DNA from: Sphaeroforma sirkka
Lineage: Eukaryota > Opisthokonta > Ichthyosporea > Ichthyophonida
Assembly (NCBI GenBank): GCA_001586965.3
Contig: LUCW03002053.1
Location: 1-28,711, forward strand
DNA: 28,711 nt
Direction: 5' to 3'
Shown here: positions 9,430 through 19,633 of the stretch, in pieces
Layout of the letters: the number at the start of each line of letters is the position of its first letter
How positions within the stretch are numbered: position 1 is the stretch's first letter
Notes under the pieces: model-generated
What the model was told of the DNA's origin: nothing
Database searches by the model: none
What the model saw: only the letters and a program-made list of their open reading frames with translations
Position numbers and translations under genes: made by a program

Positions 9430-9889
9430 TGTGAATTTTTCAACTCTGTGAAAGTCCTCTTTATTTACTTTTGTATTCCGTATTTATACTATTTTTCGTC
9501 AAAATTGAACGGCCCTTTCGGCTCGAAAATTTCCTTTGCCAAAGAAATTCCAACGGACGTGCGCGATCTATTTTTTAGATTCCATCTCTAAAAAATACAA
9601 ACACAATTTCTTCAAATACACTTAAACTTCTAAGACTCATAACTCAATGAATATTCACTCTCAAACTTGACTTGAATAAGGTGTCATATGAAAGGAAAAA
9701 GCATTTCCTATCAAATAACACCTGTAACAAAATTACACATTCAATAGGTCAAACACAATCGGCCTACGAAACACATTCGTAAACACAACATACAAAAAAC
9801 ATACTTAGATAAGTGGTTCCTCGATGGACTAGGTCTGAGTCCAACACTTAAACATCATTCACCTTTGACAATCATGATATTTTTTTACA
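9430..9889 (-). repeat. LTR3, minus-strand LTR abutting element B
   Basis: Begins TGTGAATTTTTC (the U5 end) exactly at the break in RT and ends TTTTTACA (the U3 end) next to an inverted purine tract. It carries more substitutions than the other complete LTRs, so it is among the oldest here. It shares two marker variants with LTR7, AGTCCTCTTT near its start and ATTACACATT, which supports common descent with the D/E junction. Confidence 0.92.
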
Positions 9890-10203
9890 CTCCCCATGGA
9901 CTTGCAGACATGGTCATCGGACATCATTCGACATGTATCTCCCCACAAACTAGCCACAACGACAAAGAGATGTAGACACGACAGCACATCGGTAGCAGCG
10001 GCGTTTCATCATGTGACTGCGGTGCTTCTACACGAAAGCAAGCTTAGGCAATGCCTTGGTCAAGGCATCAGCAATCATCAACTCAGACCGGCAGTCTTCC
10101 AATGCGATGATGATTTTGCGCATACTATCTCGCACATATTGATATTTGATATCAATATGCTTACTGCGCTTGGTGGTCAATTCCTCAGCCATCTTCTTAG
10201 CAG
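9890..10203 (-). pseudogene. pol: C3: RNase H tail of a minus-strand copy
   Basis: On the minus strand this begins inside EDNQTAKK of RNase H, ends at the pol stop (9950-9952) and then reaches the inverted polypurine tract CTCCCC (9890-9895) and LTR3. It is only about 314 bp and carries more base changes than the same stretch elsewhere. Upstream it is cut by the exact end of LTR4 at 10203/10204. No catalytic function can remain. Confidence 0.88.
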
Positions 10204-10655
10204 TGTTAATTTTTCAACTCTGTGAAAGTACTCTTTATTTACTTTTGTATTCCGTATTTATACTATTTTTCGTCAAAATTGAACGGCCCTTTTCGGCTCG
10301 AAAATCCTTTGCCAAAGAAATTACAACGGACGTGCGCGATCTATTTTAGATTCCATCTCTAAAAATACAAACACAATTTCTTCAAATACACTTAAACTTC
10401 CAAGACTCATAACTCAATGAATATTCACTCAAACAACTTGAATAAGGTATCATATGAAAGGGAACCCCATTTCCTATCAAATGACACCTGTAACAAAATT
10501 ATACATTTAATAGGTCAAACACAATCGGCCTACAAGAAATACATTCGTAAACACAACATACAAAAAAACATCGTTAGATAATCGGTTCCTCGATGGACTA
10601 GGTCTGAGTCCAACACTTAAACATCATTCACCTTTGACAATATGATTTTTCTACA
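10204..10655 (-). repeat. LTR4, minus-strand LTR
   Basis: Starts TGTTAATTTTTC (one base differs from the usual TGTGAA), ends TTTTTCTACA, and is followed by the inverted purine tract CTCCCCC (10656-10662). Its U5 end abuts RNase H sequence of C3. The TATA box and hairpin are present, inverted. Confidence 0.93.
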
Positions 10656-11886
10656 CTCCCCCATGGACGCAAGACATAGTCATCGGACATCATTCGATAT
10701 GTATCTCCCCACAAACTAGCCACAACGACAGAGAGATGTAGACACGACAGCACATCGGTAGCAGTAGCGGCGTTTCATCATATGACTTCGGTGCTTCACG
10801 AAAGCAACCTTAGGCAATGCCTTGGTCAAGGCATCAGCAACCATCAACTCAGACCGGCAGTCCTCCAATGAGATGATCTTCTTTGCGCATAAGCTCTCGC
10901 ACATAATGATATTTGATATCAATATGCTTACTGCGCTTGGTGGTCAATTCCTCAGCCATCTTCTTAGCAGTCTGATTGTCCTCGTAACAAAAACTACAGA
11001 TTGATCAGTGGCTCGTCCCACAGCTCAGATAGCAAATTCAAAGGAGTTTTTACATCACGGCAAGACTCTGCAAGACTGACATACTCTGCCTCAGAAGTAC
11101 TTAGGGTGACAATTGTCTGACGGCGCGCCCCCCCAGTAGACTGGGGCATTTGTGATGAATACCAGATAGCCAGAACGAGATCGCTTGTCTTCTTCTCCCC
11201 CCATAGCTTGCATCGGCATACGCACAAAGTTTCAAGTCGTTCCCGGCTTCATAGAAGATTCCCCAGTGTTTGGTAGCCTCCAAGTATCCGCACAGATTTC
11301 TTGCGGCAGCCTCTCTCGCCTTAGTCGGCTGGTCAAGGTATCGGCTCAGTGAACTTAAAAAAAAAGCAATATCAGGACGCGTACCCACAGCTGCAAACAT
11401 AAGGGAACCTATGATACCACGGTAGTCTGAATCCTGCACCAATGTAAGCAGGCCGTTTCATCGAAAGAGATGTACTCTCATAGGTGTACTGACCCTTTCA
11501 ATGGTCCATACTTCTGCGCTAGCTTCTCAATATATGCCGGCTGCGAGATGAAAACTCCTCTTTCAGACATATCAGTTTTCCATCCGAGGAAAAACCGTGG
11601 AGACCCCATCGACTTGACGTCGAACTCTGTCTCGATCTTCTTCAATATCTTCTCCCCATTCGACGTGAAGTCGAAAATATCAAACCGTCATCAACATAAA
11701 GTACCAGAAAGCAGTTCTTCCGAATAGTAGAGACAAGGGTCCGTAAGACTTGGCGGAATCCAACATCATTAACGAGGAAATCTCTGAAGCGCACAAACCA
11801 ACATAATCCGGCTTGCTTGAGTCCATAGATACTTTTCTTCAGCTCGCAAATAGCACCCTCCTTAATCAACTGGTGATCCTCATCAC
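10656..11886 (-). pseudogene. pol: C2: RT and RNase H fragment of a minus-strand copy
   Basis: Minus-strand reading begins in the SDEDHQL region of RT and continues through IYGLKQAGLCW, LYVDDGLIFS, ISQPAYIEKL-like wording (partly altered), GTRPDIAF, CAYADASYGG and TSEAEYVSL to the pol stop at 10716-10718. Small length changes break the frame, for example near 11720, 11450, 11360 and 11210. The FLG region (11591-11597) has a T run that keeps the frame, unlike A. The fragment begins exactly at the end of LTR5. Confidence 0.9.
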
Positions 11887-12341
11887 TGTGAATTTTTCAA
11901 CTCTGTGAAAGTGCTCTTTATTTACTTTTGTATTCCGTATTTATACTATTTTTCGTCAAAATTGAACGGCCCTTTCGGCTCGAAAATTTCCTTTGCCAAA
12001 GAAATTCCAACGGACGTGCGCGATCTATTTTTTAGATTCCATCTCTAAAAAAATACAAACACAATTTCTTCAAATACACTTAAACTTCCAAGACTCATAA
12101 CTCAATGAATATTGACTCAAACAACTTGAATAAGGTGTCATATGAAAGGAAACCCATTTCCTATCAAATGACACCTGTAACAAAAAAATTATACATTTAA
12201 TAGGTCAAACACAATCGGCCTACGAAATACATTCGTAAACACAACATACAAAAAACATCGTTAGATAATCGGTTCCTCGATGGACTAGGTCTGAGTCCAA
12301 CACTTAAACATCATTCACCTTTGACAATATTTTTTTCTACA
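11887..12341 (-). repeat. LTR5, minus-strand LTR
   Basis: 455 bp, beginning TGTGAATTTTTC and ending TTTTTTCTACA, with the inverted purine tract CTCCCC next to it (12342-12347). Its U5 end directly abuts RT sequence of C2. Confidence 0.93.
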
Positions 12342-13255
12342 CTCCCCATGGACGCAAGACATAGTCATCGGACATCATTCGATATGTATCTCCCCACAAA
12401 CTAGCCACAACGACAAAGAGATGTAGACACGACAGCACATCGGTAGCAGCGGCGTTTCATCATATGACTTCGGTGCTTCACGAAAGCAACCTTAGGCAAT
12501 GCCTTGGTCAAGGCATCAGCAACCATCAACTCAGACCGGCAGTCCTCCAATGAGATGATCTTCTTTGCGCATAGCTCTCGCACATAATGATATTTGATAT
12601 CAATATGCTTACTGCGCTTGGTGGTCAATTCTCTCAGCCATCTTCTTAGCAGTCTGATTGTCCTCGTAACAAACTACAGATTGATCAGAGGCTCGTCCCA
12701 GCTCAGATAGCAAATTCAAAGCAGTTTTTTTACGTCACGGCAAGACTCTGCTAGACTGACATACTCTGCCTCAGAAGTAGTACTTTAGGGTGACAAGTGT
12801 CTGACGGCGCGCCCCCCAGTAGACTGGGGCATTTGTGTGAATGAATACCAGATAGCCAGAACGAGATCGCTTGTCTTTCTCCCCCCCCATAGCTTGCATC
12901 GGCATACGCACAAAGTTTCAAGTCGTTCCCGGCTTCATAGAAGATTCCCCAGTGTTTGGTAGCCTCCAAGTATCCGCACAGATTTCTTGCGGCAGCCTCT
13001 CTCGCCTTAGTCGGCTGGTCAAGGTATCGGCTCAGTGAACTTGTCGCAAAAAGCAATATCAGGACGCGTACCCACAGCTGCAAACATAAGGGAACCTATG
13101 ATACCACGGTAGTCTGAATCCTGCACCAATGTACCAGGCCGATTCACGTCGAAAGATGTACTCATAGGTGTACTGACCCTTTTCAATGGTCCATACTTCT
13201 GCGCTAGCTTCTCAATATATGCCGGCTGCGAGATGAAAATTCCTCTTTCAGACAT
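12342..13255 (-). pseudogene. pol: C: RNase H and RT connection, minus strand
   Basis: Read from 13255 down: MSERGIFISQPAYIEKL, the GTRPDIAF region, CAYADASYGG, TSEAEYVSL and EDNQTAKK, then DALTKALPK and the stop at 12401-12403. Insertions of AGT near 12778, GTGA near 12838 and CT near 12632, plus longer A and C runs, break it into several frames. The polypurine tract and LTR5 follow, so this is the 3' part of element C. Confidence 0.9.
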
Positions 13256-13256
13256 A

Positions 13257-14968
13257 TCAATTTTCCATCCGAGGAAAAAACAGTGGAAACCCCATCGACT
13301 TGACGTCGAACTCTGTCTCGATCTTCTTCAATATCTTCTCCGCATTCGACGTGAAGTCGAAAATATCAAACAAATCATCAACATAAAGTACCAGAAAGCA
13401 GTTCTTCCGAATAAAGAGACAAGGGTCCGTAAGACTTGGCCGGAATCCAACATCATTAACGAGGAAATCTCTGAAGCGCACAAACCAACATAATCCGGCT
13501 TGCTTGAGTCCATAGATACTCTTCTTCAGCTCGCAAATAGCACCCTCCTTAATCAACTGGTGATCCTCATCACTTAGTAGATCACCAACTATTTCAACGA
13601 AACCAGTGGGGATCTCCGAGCAGACGTACTCTTCCAAATTACCATGCAAAATGCAGTTTTGACATCGAACTGCAATACATCCAAGTTCTCAGATGCAGCG
13701 ATAGCCAAACATGCACGCACAGTCTCTTTTTGTGACTACTGGTGACGATGTCTCCACATAATCTCGACCATACTGTTGTGCAAATCCCTTCGCACATAGG
13801 CGGGCTTTTATGTCGTATCACTGCGCCGCTTTCATCACGCTTGAGAGTGAGAACCCACTTGAGTCCCAGAGGCTTTGTCCGGGCCTTGCAGCGCTGCTGA
13901 AGTTTCCAAACCTTCATCTTCAGCATTGAACGTAGCTCGTCTCTCATGGCTGCGCGGAAGTGCTTCTCATCAGCAGACCCAGTCAAGTCTTTTGAAGGAC
14001 AATTCATCATCGGCCAGAAATCCAAAGTTAGATTCTTCATGATCTCGTTTACGATCTCGTCGAAGTTTCGAAGTTTGTCGAGGTGGGGTTCCACTTGATT
14101 GACGTTCACGTTTTCTCTCCGAGTCCAAGTCCGTACGAGCCTTAGAGCTGATCCGCGGGGACATCATGTCATTGGCTCGGTCGCGTGTACGATCTACGCG
14201 GGTTTTCAATCGCCTGCCACCTCTCGTAGGTGTCTGCTTACCAGGCAAATCACGTTTCTGGTGATTGAGTGGGCGGCGAGCATAACCAGGATGCTCACCG
14301 GGTCTGATTCATCACCTCCATCAGTAGATGATTCATCCATAGTGACATCATCGTCGGCGGCATCATCCATGGGACCATCTCCATCACTATCCGTATCTGA
14401 TTCTGACGCTGAAGTATCCCTGTTGCCATCACTTCATTCTCCTACTTCATCGTCAATACTATCATCGTCACCCTCGGAATTATTGACTTGACCCTTTCAA
14501 CGTGACTGGCAATCGTGGGCTCAAGGCGATAATCTCGACTGTTCACAACACGCTTTGTCTCTAGGTTGTAAATTCGCATACTGCCGCCAACAGTATTAAT
14601 GCTAGGACCTAGTAAAATACCTTCCTGACCCTTCTTGCCGAATTTCTTGTTATGTTTTCCGGTCAAGAAATATACTTTCGCACCAAAAGGAATTGTTGTC
14701 TGCGACAAATCAGGTTTAACTCCTGACCATAGTTCCGCCCGCGACTTAGCACCACCTCGTTGTGGCATTACGTTGATCAACCAACAAGCATAAGTAACCG
14801 CTTCAAGCCAAAACTCATCGCCCAGTCAGCCTGCAGTAGAAGAACCCGGGCCATCTCGATTAGGGTTCGATGTGCACGATCACATCTTCCATTATGTTCA
14901 GGAGTACGTGCTGCCGTCAAACTCTGCTTTATGCCTCTTGCTAATAGCATAGACTTCCAAGTCTCGTT
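13257..14968 (-). pseudogene. pol: C: integrase C-terminus, linker and RT, minus strand
   Basis: The minus strand begins inside integrase just after HSDRG (NETWKSMLS region), passes GRCERAH-like sequence (altered to GATC near 14880), WLINVMPQRGG, the KKFGKKGQEG region and GPSINTVG, then the acidic and basic linker, and RT with QFDVKTAF, IYGLKQAGLCW and a damaged YVDD (LYVDDLFD, near 13370-13380). An extra T near 13993, extra bases near 13668 and 13730, and a loss near 14430 disrupt the frame. Its upstream part is missing: the exact TGT end of LTR6, in the opposite orientation, starts at 14969. It mixes markers: GPSINTVG as in B and D, but RLEP and the HRTLIEM codons as in A and E. Confidence 0.9.
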
Positions 14969-15425
14969 TGTAGAAAAATCATATTGTCAAAGGTGAATGA
15001 TGTTTAAGTGTTGGACTCAGACCTAGTCCATCGAGGAACCGATTATCTAACGATGTTTTTTGTATGTTGTGTTTACGAATGTATTTTGTAGACCCATTGT
15101 GTTTGACCTATTAAATGTATAATTTTGTTACAGGTGTCATTTGATAGGAAATGGGTTTCCTTTACATATGACACCTTATTCAAGTTGTTTGAGTCAATAT
15201 TCATTGAGTTATGAGTCTTGGAAGTTTAAGTGTATTTGAAGAAATTGTGTTTGTATTTTTTAGAGATGGAATCTAAAAAATAGATCGCGCACGTCCGTTG
15301 GAAATTCTTTGGCAAAGGAAATTTTCGAGCCGAAAGGGCCGTTCAATTTTGACGAAAAAAATAGTATAAATACGGAATACAAAAAGTAAATAAAGAGCAC
15401 TTTCACAGAGTTGAAAAAATTCACA
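14969..15425 (+). repeat. LTR6, 5' LTR of element D
   Basis: 457 bp from TGTAGAAAAATC to AATTCACA, with hairpin (15133-15175), TATA box (15365-15372) and AATAAA (15389-15394). It carries a private cluster of changes (TTTTGTAGACCCATTG in place of TTTCGTAGGCCGATTG). Its left neighbour is minus-strand integrase sequence, not a polypurine tract or unrelated DNA. Confidence 0.93.
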
Positions 15426-15488
15426 TGGAAGCTATGGACGGGACTAAAAGCTTGAATTTTTTTGGAGACCAAGGCACTCGAGTGCCTA

Positions 15489-15519
<31 letters not shown>

Positions 15520-15605
15520 CTAGAGAACGCTGATTTGAGAGAGAGAGAGAGCTAGAGAGCGCTGATTTGAGAGAGAGAGAGACCACTGATCACCAAACCG
15601 AGAGG
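15426..15605 (+). repeat. Leader of element D with GA-rich tandem repeat
   Basis: The primer-binding variant TGGAAGCTATGGACGGG is followed by GA runs (15489-15581) with two CTAGAGA(A/G)CGCTGATTT spacers, then ACCACTGATCACCAAACCGA before the start codon. Confidence 0.82.
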
Positions 15606-16226
15606 ATGAAGTACGTGGAGCCCAAACTGAAGGATGCCACCGGCTACCCGAACTGGAAGTTGAAGATGGAAGCTAAGCTGAAGGAAAAGGCCGTCTTCAA
15701 TGCCGCTACAGACCGTGAGAGGGAGATTGCCTACTCCATGATTGTCCAGAGCGTTGAAGACTGTTGTCTTGGATACGTCCGTAACACTGATAACCCTGCA
15801 GTTGCCTTGGCCCAGATCGCTACCGCAATGAACCGCCAGACGGAGGCCAATCTGGATGCGTTGACTCAGAAGTTAGATAGGATGAAGATGAACGATGGAG
15901 AAAATGTTGCTGAACTCGCCGACCGATGTGAGATTCTATTTGGCCAGCTTGCAGGTCAGGGGGATGAGTTGACTAACATTCGGAAACGCATATCCTTCAT
16001 GAAGGGCCTTCCACGTCAGTTTGCGCCGCTGAAGATTGACTTGAATGCGAAGTTTGCAAACGGAAATCGATTCAGCTATGAGCAAGTGAAGGAAGCCGCC
16101 ATTGTGTTTGAGACTGGACCCGGTATCTACGATGATGACAACGACGACGAAGATATCGGTTTTTATGCTAATGGACGATACCACAAGGGTAACCACCAAG
16201 ACCAGAAGGGTACATCGTTTCCCTGA
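15606..16226 (+). pseudogene. gag: gag of element D, best-preserved capsid
   Basis: ATG at 15606 opens MKYVEPKLKDATGYPNWKLK, and the frame is unbroken for about 206 codons. This is the cleanest view of the capsid domain in the window: the NWKLKMEAKL start, a helical middle with CCLGYVRN and MNRQTEANLDAL, KGLPRQFAPLK, and an Asp-rich stretch (DDDNDDEDIG) before HKGNHQDQKG. At 16211/16212 it jumps into integrase sequence in the wrong frame and stops after three or four codons (16224-16226). Knuckles and protease are lost. An intact capsid could in principle still be made, but without processing or RNA-binding parts. Reading frames extend upstream through the GA repeats, but the ATG at 15606 is the one common to other copies. 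Confidence 0.9.
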
Positions 16227-17215
16227 AGGATCTGAAGTCACCCGTGAACCGAGCACATTCGGGTACAAAGATTATCGATGAAGATAAGGCCCTTGTGGCA
16301 TCCGATGATGGTGAAGCAGATATGCTCATGTGGCATCATAGACTTGGCCATGTAAGCTTGGAACTGATGAACGAGACAATGGTTTGCGCAGGAATGGAAA
16401 AAGTTGCCAGACGTTGGGGTGAGAAGCTTCCCTTCTGTAGAGCTTGCGTGCAAGGCAAGATGACACGGGCCAGAATTACTCACAAGTTGGTTCGGTCGAA
16501 GGGTAAACGTAAATCTGTGGTTCTGGAAGTTCCGGGATCGAAGCTGTACGTAGATATCTTCGAGACCTCGAAGACACCGTCACTCACTGGAAAACAATTC
16601 AGTCTCCAGGTTCTTGACGATGCAACGGACCACTACTGGTGTTTGGGCCTGAAGCACAAGAGTGATGCGACTGCTGCAATGCGTCACTTGCTGGACACTG
16701 AATTTGCAGTGTTGAAGCGATTCCCGAAGAAGGCTCATAGTGATAGAGGGGACGAATTTGTCAACGAGACTTGGAAGTCTATGCTATCAGCAAGAGGCAT
16801 AAAGCAGAGTTTGACGGCAGCACGTACTCCTGAGCATAATGGAAGATGTGAGCGTGCGCATCGAATCCTGATCGAGATGGCCCGGGTTCTTCTACTGCAG
16901 GCTGGACTGGGCGATGAGTTTTGGCTTGAAGCGGTTACTTATGCTTGTTGGTTGATCAACGTAATGCCACAACGAGGTGGTGCTAAGTCGCGGGCGGAAC
17001 TATGGTCAGGAGTTAAACCTGATTTGTCGCAGACAACAATTCCTTTTGGTGCGAAAGTATATTTCTTGACCGGAAAACATAACAAGAAATTCGGCAAGAA
17101 GGGTCAGGAAGGTATTTTACTAGGTCCTAGCATTAATACTGTTGGCGGCAGTATGCGAATTTACAACCTAGAGACAAAGCGTGTTGTGAACAGTCGAGAT
17201 TATCTATCGCCTTGA
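16212..17215 (+). pseudogene. pol: Integrase of element D, open through the catalytic core
   Basis: Open from before 16244 to a stop at 17213-17215. It shows HHRLGH and CRAC (zinc domain), Asp in YVDIFETS (16553-16555), Asp in HSDRGDEF (16742-16744) and Glu in GRCERAH (16850-16852). The last two are 35 residues apart, the expected D,D35E. KKFGKKGQEG and GPSINTVG follow. The stop comes from the four-base CTAT insertion near 17203 that B also has. There is no start codon of its own: the first in-frame ATG is in the MLMWHH region, and gag upstream is in another frame, so translation of this part is doubtful. It is the most intact integrase here. Confidence 0.9.
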
Positions 17216-18194
17216 GCCCACGATTGCCAGTCACGTTGAAAGGGTCAAAGTCAATAATTCCGAGGGTGACGATGATAGTATTGACGATGAAGTAGGAGCA
17301 AGTGATGGTAACAGGGATACTTCAGCGTCAGAATCAGATACGGATAGTGATGGAGATGGTCCCATGGATGATGCCGCCGACGATGATGTCACTATGGATG
17401 AATCATCTACTGATGGAGGTGATGAATCATGACCCGGTGAACATCCTGGTTGTGCTCGCCCACTCAATCACCAGAAACGTGATTTGCCTGGTAAGCAGAC
17501 ACCTACGAGAGGTGGCAGGCGATTGAAAACCCGCGTAGATCGTACACGCGACCGAGCCAATGACATGATGTCCCCACGGATCAGCTCTAAGGCTCGTACG
17601 GACTTGGACTCGGAGAGAAAACGTGAACGTCAATCAAGTGGAACCCCACCTCGACAAACTTCGAAACTTCGACGAGATCGTAAACGAGATCATGAAGAAT
17701 CTGACTTCGGATTTCTGGCCGATGATGAATTGTCCTTCAAAGACTTGACTGGGTCTCTGATGGAAGCACTTCCGCGCAGCCATGAGAGACGAGCTACGTT
17801 CAATGCTGAAGATGAAGGTTTGGAAACTTCAGCAGCGCTGCAAGCCCGGACAAAGCTCTGACACAGGAAAGTGGGTTCTCACGCTCTCAAGCGTGATGAA
17901 AGCGGCGCAGTGATACGACATAAAGCCCGCCTATGTGCGAAAGGATTTGCACAACAGTATGGTCGAGATTATGTGGAGACATCGTCACCAGTAGTCTAAA
18001 AGAGACTGTGCGTGCATGTTTGGCTATCGCTGCATCTGAGAGAACTTGGATGTATTGCAGTTCGATGTCAAAACTGCATTTTGCATGGTAATTTGGAAGA
18101 GTACATCTGCTCGGAGATCCCCACTGGTTTCGTTGAACTAGTCGGTGATTTACTAAGTGATGAGGATCACCAGTTGATTAAGGAGGGTGCTATT
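17216..18194 (+). pseudogene. pol: Linker and truncated RT of element D
   Basis: The acidic linker has the same TGA (17430-17432) as B. The basic linker runs open from 17484 to about 17755, where two bases are changed (TCTGATGGAAGC). The following part, KVWKLQQRC onward, is disrupted near 17855-17875, at 17996 (three bases lost) and at 18040 (GAGAGAAC). QFDVKT-like and EEYICSEIPTGFVELVG remain, then EGAIC and the inverted LTR7. The YVDD half is missing. Confidence 0.87.
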
Positions 18195-18647
18195 TGTGAA
18201 TTTTTCAACTCTGTGAAAGTCCTCTTTATTTTTTTTGTATTCCGTATTTATACTATTTTTCGTCAAAATTGAACGGCCCTTTCGGCTCGAAAATTTCCTT
18301 TTGCCAAAGAAATTCCAACGGACGTGCGCGATCTATTTTTTTAGATTCCATCTCTAAAAAATACAAACACAATTTCTTCAAATACACTTAAACTTCCAAG
18401 ACTCATAACTCAATGAATATTCACTCAAACAACTTGAATAAGGTGTCATATGAAAGGAAACCCATTTCCTATCAAATGACACCTGTAACAAAATTACACA
18501 TTTAATAGGTCAAACACAATCGGCCTACGAAATACATTCGTAAACACAACATACAAAAAACATCGTTAGATAATCGGTTCCTCGATGGACTAGGTCTGAG
18601 TCCAACACTTAAACATCATTCACCTTTGACAATATGATTTTTCTACA
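18195..18647 (-). repeat. LTR7, 3' LTR of element E
   Basis: Begins TGTGAATTTTTC against RT of D and ends TTTTTCTACA beside E's inverted purine tract (18648-18657, written CTGACCCCCC, with GA inserted). It shares the marker variants AGTCCTCTTT and ATTACACATT with LTR3 but is otherwise near consensus. Confidence 0.93.
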
Positions 18648-18712
18648 CTGACCCCCCATGGACGCAAGACATAGTCATCGGACATCATTCGATATGTATC
18701 TCCCCCCACAAA

Positions 18713-19560
18713 CTAGCCACAACGACAAAGAGATGTAGACACGACAGCACATCGGTAGCAGCGGCGTTTCATCATCATATGACTTCGGTGCTTCACGAAA
18801 GCAACCTTAGGCAATGCCTTGGTCAAGGCATCAGCAACCATCAACTCAGACCGGCAGTCCTCCAATGGGATGATCTTCTTTGCGCATAACTCTCGCACAT
18901 AATGATATTTGATATCAATATGCTTACTGCGCTTGGTGGTCAATTCCTCAGCCATCTTCTTAGCAGTCTGATTGTCCTCGTAACAAACTACAGATTGATC
19001 AGTGGCTCGTCCTAGCTCAGATAGCAAATTCAAAGCAGTTTTTACATCACGGCAAGACTCTGCAAGACTGACATACTCTGCCTCAGAAGTACTTAGGGTG
19101 ACAAGTGTCTGACGGCGCGCCCCCCCAGTAGACTGGGGCATTTGTGATGAATACCAGATAGCCAGAACGAGATCGCTTGTCTTTCTCTCCCCCCATAGCT
19201 TGCATCGGCATACGCACAAAGTTTCAAGTCGTTCCCGGCTTCATAGAAGATTCCCCAGTGTTTGGTAGCCTCCAAGTATCCGCACAGATTTCTTGCGGCA
19301 GCCTCTCTCGCCTCAGTCGGCTGGTCAAGGTATCGGCTCAGTGAACTTGTCGCAAAAGCAATATCAGGACGCGTACCCACAGCTGCAAACATAAGGGAAC
19401 CTATGATACCACGGTAGTCTGAATCCTGCACCAATGTACCAGGCCGATTCACGTCGAAAGATGTACTCATAGGTGTACTGACCCTTTTCAATGGTCCATA
19501 CTTCTGCGCTAGCTTCTCAATATATGCCGGCTGCGAGATGAAAATTCCTCTTTCAGACAT
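18713..19560 (-). pseudogene. pol: RNase H and RT connection of element E
   Basis: Two overlapping open frames (19560-19093 and 19219-18713) join near 19190, where an extra base in the C run shifts the frame. They carry MSERGIFISQPAYIEKL, GTRPDIAFATSSLSRYL, CAYADASYGG, TLSTSEAEYVSLAESC, CYEDNQTAKKMAEEL, KHIDIKYHYVREL and DALTKALPK. The RNase H Asp, Glu and Asp are all present. ATCATCATATG near 18775 adds one Met codon relative to A. The stop is TAG at 18713-18715. Confidence 0.92.
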
Positions 19561-19633
19561 ATCAATTTTCCATCCGAGGAAAAAAACCGTGGAGACCCCA
19601 TCGACTTGACGTCGAACTCTGTCTCGATCTTCT

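Larger units (their letters stand above)
6308..9889 (+). mobile_element. Element B: deleted copia unit between inverted LTRs
   Basis: A plus-strand LTR (6308-6759) and a defective interior (6760-9429) end at a minus-strand LTR (9430-9889), so both outer ends carry the TGT terminus. The interior lacks the end of gag, the knuckles and the protease (join at 7560/7561, about 880 bp missing relative to A), has an in-frame loss of about 114 bp before RT (join at 9105/9106), and stops inside RT. The first deletion and the RT/LTR join are shared with element D. Confidence 0.85.
14969..18194 (+). mobile_element. Element D: deleted copia unit, twin of B
   Basis: LTR6, leader, gag, the same gag-to-integrase jump as B (16211/16212), integrase, linker and a truncated RT that ends at the same base as B against a minus-strand LTR (18194/18195). 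It lacks B's 114-bp loss and is less damaged in gag and integrase. There is no 3' LTR of its own orientation. Confidence 0.87.
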
